Shown here piece by piece: positions 6,999 through 11,786 of a DNA stretch of 11,786 nucleotides. The notes under the pieces were generated by a model, which saw nothing but the letters and a program-made list of their open reading frames with translations, was not told where the DNA came from and made no database searches. The stretch spans positions 1 to 11,786 of the forward strand of contig CAZJQP010000115.1 of NCBI GenBank assembly GCA_964548225.1. Direction: 5' to 3'. This DNA comes from CALMEH01 sp964548225 (GTDB lineage: Bacteria; Acidobacteriota; Blastocatellia; Pyrinomonadales; Pyrinomonadaceae). The position numbers were made by a program, and so were the translations under genes. The first letter of the stretch is position 1; every line of letters starts with the position of its first letter.

Positions 6999-9626
6999 TT
7001 AAATAAATGCAAAATCGAATTGATTTTGATGAATTGCCGCATCGCTTGCCAAATCTACGTTGCCGAGATAGGCTTCGATTTCTTCCAGAACGGCGCGTTC
7101 GGATTTTCTGAGAGCGGTAAGAACTTCGGGATGAACTCGCAAAGTTGTCTGGCGCACATCGTCCATTGTTCTCGAAAGTCTTCGGGCTTCTTCCAAAATT
7201 TCGTAACAAACCGTCTGCGGAGATTTCACCCATCCTGCACCTTCGCAATATTCACAAGGCGTGCAGAGCGTTCTTTCAAGTGATTGTTTGACCCGTTTGC
7301 GTGTCATAATAATCAAACCGAAGTCGTTGTAAGATAACACTTTAGTCGGAGATTTATCGCTTGCGAGTGCCTCCTGAAGAGCTTGCATAACTTTTTGGCG
7401 ATTGCGTCGGTCTTCCATATCAATTAAGTCGAGAACAAGAATTCCGCCAAGATCGCGCAGACGAATCTGTCGGGCAATTTCGTCAACTGCTTCCATATTC
7501 GTTTTCGTAATCGTATCTTCGAGCCGCGCATTTCCCTTACCGACGAATTTGCCCGTGTTGACATCAATCGCCACGAGTGCTTCGGTTTGATTGATGACCA
7601 AATAACCGCCGGATTTCAGCCAAACACGCGGTTTCAAGGCTTTTTCAATTTCGTCTTGCACATTATATGCTTCCAAAATCGGTTCGTCGCGTGTGTAAAG
7701 TTTGACGCGCTTGACCATTTTCGGCTGAATGCGGTTGATAAATTCGACAATTCGCAGATATTCTTCTTCGCTGTCAACGCGAATCGCTGTGAAATCGTCC
7801 GAAAGATGATCACGCAAAAGTCTTTGAATAATATCCAAATCTTGATGCACGAGCGCGGGCGATTTTTTCTTTTCTGAAGATTTTTTGATGTCTAACCAAG
7901 TTCTGACCAAATATCGTGCGTCTTGCTTCAAATCTTCTTCCGTAATACCGACTCCGGCTGTCCGAACAATAAAACCACCCGACGGAATATCTTCATCGCG
8001 TTTGATATTTTGCAACATCGTGCGAAGCCTTCCGCGTTCGTTGGAAGATTCGATTTTGCGCGACACGCCGAGATGCTCGATGGTCGGCATATAAACCAAA
8101 AATCTGCCGGGAAGCGCAATGTGAGACGTGATTCGCGCACCTTTTCGTGCAATCGGTTCTTTGGCGATTTGAACTAAAATTTCCTGACCTTCGCGTAATA
8201 AATCCGTGATTGTCGGTTGCGGACGATATTCGCGGCGTTCGCTGTTTCGCGTGTCTTTGTTGCGATTATCGTTGCGGTTATCGTTTCGATTGCCGCGAGT
8301 GTCTTTGCGTGGCTCAGGTCTGGTTTCTTTCTCTGCAGACACAGACTCGGCTTCAGTTTCAATGAGTTCATTTTCGTTTGAATATTCCTCATTTTGCACT
8401 GTGCGTCCGCGTCCGCGCCCACCGCGTCTGCCGCGTCCACCGCGCCGCGAAGTCATCTGCGCGTTGCCATCGGACTCTTTCATACCCGCTTCCGCATCTT
8501 CCAATTTTGCGGCAGTCTTTTTGCCACCGCGCGATTTACTTCTCGAAGGTTTCTTTTTCGACGGAGTTTCGATTTTTTCTTCGGGCAAAATTTCCACCGC
8601 CGATTCTTCCACAGGTTTTTCTTCCGTCTTAGCTTTTTTCGAGCGCGAAGAACGGCTTGATTTGGGTTTTTCTTCTGCAATCGGTTCAACGGTTTCGATT
8701 TTTTCGGGTTCTTGCGAAACATTTTCGGGTTCGGCTGGTTTCTTTTTACCTTTGCCGCCACGTCTTGATTTTTGTGTTTTCGGTTGCAGTTCGGGCGTTT
8801 CTTCTTCCTCATCGGCAATGCGCTCAAAACCGTTCATTTCTGCCGAAACTTCGCCGATTAAAGAACCGACTTCCGTTGAAGTTGCTGATTCCATTTCAAA
8901 TTCTACGGCTCGGACTTTATCAAAAATTGCTTCTTGCCGATAAGCGTCTTTGAACATTTCTCCCGTTTCTTCATCGTCAACAATGCGCTCGAAACCCGAA
9001 TCTTCGATTTCGAAAACAGGCGCAGAAAGCATTTCCTCAGACGGTTCTGCCGAAAGCTCTCCTGAAATTTCTTCCGTTGTTTCTTCAAGCTCTTGCGATT
9101 GTTTCCCTTTTTTACCGCGACGCGATTTTCCGCGTTTGCTCCTCGATTCTTCTTGGACGGTTTCTTCAAATGAAACTTCTGTCGCTTCTTTTGTTAAATC
9201 TTTTTCGGTTTCGTGTGTTTCGACAACAATTTCCACACCGGATTCTGCTAGAGGTTCGGCAATTTCCTGCACGTCTTCCATCTGTTTTTCGCGTTCCAGA
9301 CGCTTACGCTCGATTTGGTCAACAGCCTCGCGTTTGGCATCTTCCGTCGAACCTTTTTTCGATTTTTCCATAACGATGCGTTCGATTTCTTCTTCTTCAT
9401 CAAAGAAATCCGAAACATACAAAAACGCATCACGTTCAAGCCCGATTTCGACAAAAGCCGACTGCATTCCGGGCAAAACACGCATCACGCGACCTTTATA
9501 AATATTTCCGACCACGCCCGAATTTTCTTCGCCGCGTTCGATATAAAATTCCGTAACCTTGCCGTTATCGAGAACGGCAATTTTCTTTTCGCGTCCATTG
9601 ACGCTGATAATCATTTCTTTCGACAT
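6999..9626 (-). CDS. rng: Ribonuclease E/G family endoribonuclease with a very large disordered insert in the S1 domain
   Basis: 875 residues from ATG (complement of 9624-9626); a TTG 51 bp upstream is in frame but less likely. Residues 1-74 are the N-terminal part of the catalytic fold and the first half of the S1 domain ('GNIYKGRVMRVLPGMQSAFV', 'ERDAFLYVSDFF'). Residues about 75-470 are a charged, low-complexity insert. The S1 domain resumes at 'TITDLLREGQEILVQIAKEP' (472-491). The 5'-monophosphate sensor motif 'GFIVRTAGVG' carries R555 and T556. The DNase I-like catalytic part shows D688 ('AIDVNTGK') and 'VLDLIDMED' (731-739), the Mg-binding positions. A Zn-link-type cluster has C788, C791 and C794 ('CTPCEYCEGAG'). 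The C-terminal tail matches RNase G length, without a long RNase E-type C-terminal scaffold. It should cleave single-stranded A/U-rich RNA in decay and rRNA maturation. It is convergent with the left genes and preceded by a long leader. Confidence 0.93.
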   Translation of the reverse strand: MSKEMIISVNGREKKIAVLDNGKVTEFYIERGEENSGVVGNIYKGRVMRVLPGMQSAFVEIGLERDAFLYVSDFFDEEEEIERIVMEKSKKGSTEDAKREAVDQIERKRLEREKQMEDVQEIAEPLAESGVEIVVETHETEKDLTKEATEVSFEETVQEESRSKRGKSRRGKKGKQSQELEETTEEISGELSAEPSEEMLSAPVFEIEDSGFERIVDDEETGEMFKDAYRQEAIFDKVRAVEFEMESATSTEVGSLIGEVSAEMNGFERIADEEEETPELQPKTQKSRRGGKGKKKPAEPENVSQEPEKIETVEPIAEEKPKSSRSSRSKKAKTEEKPVEESAVEILPEEKIETPSKKKPSRSKSRGGKKTAAKLEDAEAGMKESDGNAQMTSRRGGRGRRGGRGRGRTVQNEEYSNENELIETEAESVSAEKETRPEPRKDTRGNRNDNRNDNRNKDTRNSERREYRPQPTITDLLREGQEILVQIAKEPIARKGARITSHIALPGRFLVYMPTIEHLGVSRKIESSNERGRLRTMLQNIKRDEDIPSGGFIVRTAGVGITEEDLKQDARYLVRTWLDIKKSSEKKKSPALVHQDLDIIQRLLRDHLSDDFTAIRVDSEEEYLRIVEFINRIQPKMVKRVKLYTRDEPILEAYNVQDEIEKALKPRVWLKSGGYLVINQTEALVAIDVNTGKFVGKGNARLEDTITKTNMEAVDEIARQIRLRDLGGILVLDLIDMEDRRNRQKVMQALQEALASDKSPTKVLSYNDFGLIIMTRKRVKQSLERTLCTPCEYCEGAGWVKSPQTVCYEILEEARRLSRTMDDVRQTTLRVHPEVLTALRKSERAVLEEIEAYLGNVDLASDAAIHQNQFDFAFI

Positions 9627-10128
9627 ATTGTTGCGCCGGAAGCGCGGAGATTTGAAAATTTTATCTTTCCGAATCAAATTCTAAATACAAAAGTATTATT
9701 TCCGTTTTGATTAGGAAGTTTTCAAATGTCTTCCGCAGGTTGTCCGGCGAGAAGTTTCTAAATTTCGGCTTGAAGGAATTCGGATTGGCAAACTTTACAA
9801 AAGATACAGAAATATTTACAGATGTGTGCCAAAAGCTCACAATCTCAAGAGCGGATTTCGCGTATTCGGATTTCTATTGTTTCGGTTTCGGAGAATTTTT
9901 CCGAAGCCGTTAAATTATTGAGTTTTATCACGCAGGAATCTCGTTTTTCAAAAGCGATGCTTTCGCTTTCGGTTCATTCAAATCAGGGAGCGCACAATCT
10001 GCAATTTGCGCTCAGAAACCCTTTTGAAATATCTCGTAGGCGCGGTTTGCGCCGGTAAAATTCTTTTAATCTCTCTGTATGTTTGCCGTGCTTTCTTAAA
10101 AGATTTAATCAAAATCCTCAAGCAAACT
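9627..10128 (-). other. Long hairpin-rich leader of rng or separate structured RNA (candidate)
   Basis: No convincing protein gene was seen in the 613 bp between rng and mglA. A sigma70-like promoter predicts a minus-strand transcript starting near 10128. Five local inverted repeats follow in its path: 10039-10053 (GGCGC/GCGCC), 9988-10013 (GAGCGCA/TGCGCTC), 9951-9969 (AAAGCGA/TCGCTTT), 9883-9909 (10-bp stem with one non-Watson-Crick pair) and 9820-9845 (stem with one mismatch and one bulge). No intrinsic terminator follows them on this strand before rng, so a roughly 500-nt 5' UTR is the simplest reading. A 9-codon ORF (complement of 9948-9977) lies within it. I recognise no known RNA family. 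The hairpins could also work on the plus strand. Confidence 0.4.
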
Positions 10129-10134
10129 ACGGCT

Positions 10135-10163
10135 AGTATAATTGAATTTTCCAAATTGGTAAA
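10135..10163 (-). promoter_or_regulatory. Sigma70-like promoter upstream of rng
   Basis: Reading on the minus strand: TTTACC (-35), a 17-bp spacer, and TATACT (-10; five of six consensus bases). Predicted initiation is near 10128. It lies just after the mglA terminator and points toward rng, about 500 bp before the rng start codon. It is the best promoter-like match noticed in the window. Confidence 0.55.
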
Positions 10164-10181
10164 TAGGAAATTACGAATTTG

Positions 10182-10217
10182 ACCAAAAATAAAGAAGGCG
10201 AGCCGAAAACCCGCCTT
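10182..10217 (-). terminator. Intrinsic terminator of the mglB-mglA operon
   Basis: On the minus strand, AAGGCG pairs with CGCCTT (10212-10217 with 10195-10200), extendable to 8 bp including one G-U pair, with a 7-nt loop. The T-rich tail CTTTATTTTT follows. It starts 22 bp after the mglA stop. Confidence 0.75.
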
Positions 10218-10239
10218 GTAAAATCATTTTAAGAAGATT

Positions 10240-10824
10240 TTAACCTTTTCTCAATTCGGTCAAAACTTGTTTGGCAACTGCCTTCAAAGTATCGAAAACG
10301 CCGACACCTTGCGAAGCCGTTGCTTCAAAAACAGGTTCGTTTTTGCGGTTGAGTTCCGCTGTGAGTTCGTCCGACGGCACGACATTTGGCAAATCGCGTT
10401 TATTTAATTGCAAAACATATGGGATTTGCATCAAATCATAACCTTGCGATTGCAGATTTTCTTCCAGATTATACAGAGCTTCGATATTCGCATCCATCCG
10501 TTCTTCCTGTGAATCAGCCACGAAAACCACGCCGTCAACACCTTTCAGAATCAGCTTGCGCGAAGCATCATAATAAACTTGTCCGGGAACAGTGTATAAA
10601 TGAAATCGGGTTTTAAAGCCGCGCACTGTGCCAAGTTCGAGCGGCATAAAGTCAAAAAACAGCGTGCGGTCGGTTTCCGTCGCCAGCGAAATTAATTTGC
10701 CTTTGGCTTGCGGCGCGGTCGAATCGTAAATATATTGCAAATTCGTCGTTTTGCCGCAAAGTCCGGGACCGTAATAAACAATTTTACAGTTAATTTCGCG
10801 TGAAGCGTAATTAATAAAAGTCAT
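10240..10824 (-). CDS. mglA: MglA, Ras-like polarity GTPase
   Basis: 194 residues, essentially the length of Myxococcus MglA, and very similar to it as I recall that sequence. The P-loop 'GPGLCGKTT' is at 19-27. Switch I is 'TETDRTLFFDF', with R53 and T54 at the positions known in MglA. Switch II 'TVPGQ' carries Q82. The guanine-specificity motif 'NKRD' is at 141-144. The C-terminal 'GVGVFDTLKAVAKQVLTEL' is typical. GTP-bound MglA marks a cell pole and recruits motility or type IV pilus machinery; MglB stimulates its GTPase. The start ATG (complement of 10822-10824) fits the conserved 'FINYASREINCKIVYYGPG' N-terminus. No Shine-Dalgarno is present: the 81 bp between the mglB stop and this start are almost entirely a repeat element ending 8 bp before the ATG. 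It is followed by a good intrinsic terminator. Confidence 0.96.
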   Translation of the reverse strand: MTFINYASREINCKIVYYGPGLCGKTTNLQYIYDSTAPQAKGKLISLATETDRTLFFDFMPLELGTVRGFKTRFHLYTVPGQVYYDASRKLILKGVDGVVFVADSQEERMDANIEALYNLEENLQSQGYDLMQIPYVLQLNKRDLPNVVPSDELTAELNRKNEPVFEATASQGVGVFDTLKAVAKQVLTELRKG

Positions 10825-10831
10825 ATTTTTA

Positions 10832-10905
<74 letters not shown>

Positions 10906-10908
<3 letters not shown>

Positions 10909-11388
10909 ACTAAATAAGCTGTCAATATCTTCATCCGTGATTTCGGAGAAGAAGTTATTTTGGCTGGCGCGTTGATTCTCCGAGTCGTGGGCGATTTGTT
11001 CTAAAATCGCGGCGATTTCAAAACTTGCTTTTTTGGTTCGGAGTTTGACAAGTCCGAGCGTTGAGCGTTCGTCAAAAACTACAACCAAAAGACTTCTGCC
11101 GATAACACTGATAAAAATGCTCTCACGTTCGCCTTCGTGGACGACTGCCGGAAAAACGTCTTCGCCGATAAGTCGTGCCATCGAAGTTGTGGCGGCGACA
11201 TTGCCCGCTGCTAAGCTGGCAAACGAGGTAGTGTCCATATTGCCGATTTCGCCATTGAAAGCAATTGGCTGACCATCGCGGTCAACCAGAAAAACGGCAC
11301 GCGCCGCGCATTCGACGCAAAGCCGTGCAAGGACGCTTTTTATCTTATGAAATTGATGTTCGTGTATTACAATGGGCGTTTCTGCCAT
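10906..11388 (-). CDS. mglB: MglB, roadblock/LC7-domain partner of MglA
   Basis: 160 residues, matching the roughly 159-residue length of Myxococcus MglB. Residues about 14-135 form a Roadblock/LC7 fold: helix 'FHKIKSVLARLCVECAARAV', strand 'FLVDRDGQPIAFNG', 'DTTSFASLAAGNVAATTSMA' and the central 'ESIFISVIGRSLLVVVFDE' strands. An acidic tail ends in 'ITDEDIDSLFS'. MglB dimers act as the GTPase-activating protein and spatial partner of MglA at the lagging pole; the adjacent mglA confirms the assignment. The start ATG (complement of 11386-11388) follows an AGAGAG-like SD about 8 nt upstream. The operon order mglB-mglA matches Myxococcus, but here the two are separated by 81 bp holding a palindromic repeat. 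Confidence 0.94.
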
Positions 11389-11786
11389 GAAAATATTCTC
11401 TCTGTATTTTGGTTAAAAAGAGGTCGGAAGTCACAAGTTGTTTAACTTATCAAAATCTCTTTGCGCGGTTTTTCTTACGGGTTTTATACAAACCCGCATT
11501 TCCAATCTACCACAAAAAACTTACAGGCTTCAAGTATTTTTTGCAAAGCAACGAATTTTTATTTGCATCTTGTCCGAACAGCGAGCAATAGCAACCTGCT
11601 AAATTCTTTAATATGCGAGTTGTCTTTGTTCACTATTCGGAAAAAACACAACAATAAAAAAGGTCGCCGCCACTTACTTTTCGGACAAATCCGACAACTT
11701 GCACTTATTCAATTTTTCCACTAACTTAAAATAGACCTCTTGCAAAAGAAAATTAGATAATTCAATGTAGAAATATAATTTTATGT
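11389..11786. other. Non-coding stretch upstream of mglB
   Basis: 398 bp, AT-rich, with no ORF resembling a protein on either strand. Apart from the candidate mglB promoter and a 7-bp hairpin (CGGGTTT at 11478-11484, AAACCCG at 11490-11496), I see no structure I can support. A 9-bp inverted repeat (TTGTCCGAA at 11570, TTCGGACAA at 11680) is compatible with chance. Confidence 0.6.
11504..11533 (-). promoter_or_regulatory. Candidate promoter of mglB-mglA
   Basis: Reading on the minus strand: TTGAAG (-35), an 18-bp spacer, TAGATT (-10; four of six consensus bases). Predicted initiation is near 11497, so the 7-bp hairpin at 11478-11496 would lie at the very 5' end of a leader of about 110 nt. 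Confidence 0.35.

Noticed and set aside
8206..8943. 245-codon plus-strand ORF opposite rng
   Set aside because: It lies antisense to the low-complexity insert of rng. Its Ser/Phe/Arg-rich translation is the mirror of Glu/Lys/Arg codons, and it has no SD or recognisable domain.
9627..9677. Upstream TTG start for rng, adding 17 residues
   Set aside because: The extra residues are basic, unlike the conserved RNase G N-terminus, and TTG is weaker than the ATG at 9626, which begins 'MSKEMIISVNGREKKIAVL'.
9822..10058. 78-codon plus-strand ORF upstream of rng
   Set aside because: Serine-rich with few acidic residues, no Shine-Dalgarno, no recognised family, and coincident with a hairpin cluster. 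Not listed as a gene.
11629..11638. Single TTCACTATTC resembling the mglB-mglA heptamer unit
   Set aside because: One isolated 10-mer without a tandem neighbour or inverted partner; probably chance.
11570..11688. 9-bp inverted repeat that could close a 6S-like or other RNA
   Set aside because: The match does not extend beyond 9 bp and is about 100 nt apart; a match of this size is plausible by chance in about 400 bp.
11461..11724. Plus-strand ORF upstream of mglB
   Set aside because: Composition is unlike the window's proteins, it has no RBS or domain, and it overlaps the candidate mglB promoter region.

Overview
The window reads like a chromosomal segment of a Gram-negative bacterium of moderate GC, most probably an acidobacterium of the Blastocatellia/Pyrinomonadales type. 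This placement is inference. It rests on a membrane-anchored winged-helix/TPR regulator, a large secreted LamG protein ending in a carboxypeptidase-regulatory-like domain, stand-alone TonB C-terminal and LolA-like secreted proteins, an RNase E/G with a huge insert, and an mglB-mglA pair. No rRNA, tRNA, CRISPR array, transposase or phage gene was seen.

Left part (1-6998). A one-component regulator (winged helix, one membrane span, periplasmic TolB/FlgO-like and TPR region) runs leftward off the window edge. Divergent from it, across 109 bp, is a two-gene operon: an 81-residue CxxC/HTH-like protein, then a 1091-residue secreted protein with three LamG-type domains. This operon ends at a strong intrinsic terminator. 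Two small exported-protein genes follow, one with a TonB C-terminal domain and one LolA-like. The block ends in a near-perfect palindrome shared with the convergent rng gene.

Right part (6999-11786), all on the minus strand. rng encodes an RNase E/G whose S1 domain is split by about 395 residues of charged, RGG-rich, probably disordered sequence. Upstream of it, 613 bp without a credible protein gene hold a good sigma70-like promoter (10135-10163) and a chain of local hairpins. This could be a long structured rng leader or a separate RNA. Beyond an intrinsic terminator lies the mglB-mglA operon, encoding the polarity GTPase MglA and its roadblock-fold partner MglB. A 398-bp non-coding stretch with a candidate promoter and a 5' hairpin closes the window.

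A recurrent oddity is three short arrays built of 7- or 8-bp units. Two are inverted-arm elements: one read in frame inside the regulator, the other filling the mglB-mglA gap and supplying the mglB stop codon. The third is a direct heptamer tract read in frame inside the LamG gene. All three sit at tolerant positions, namely inter-domain linkers and an intergenic gap.
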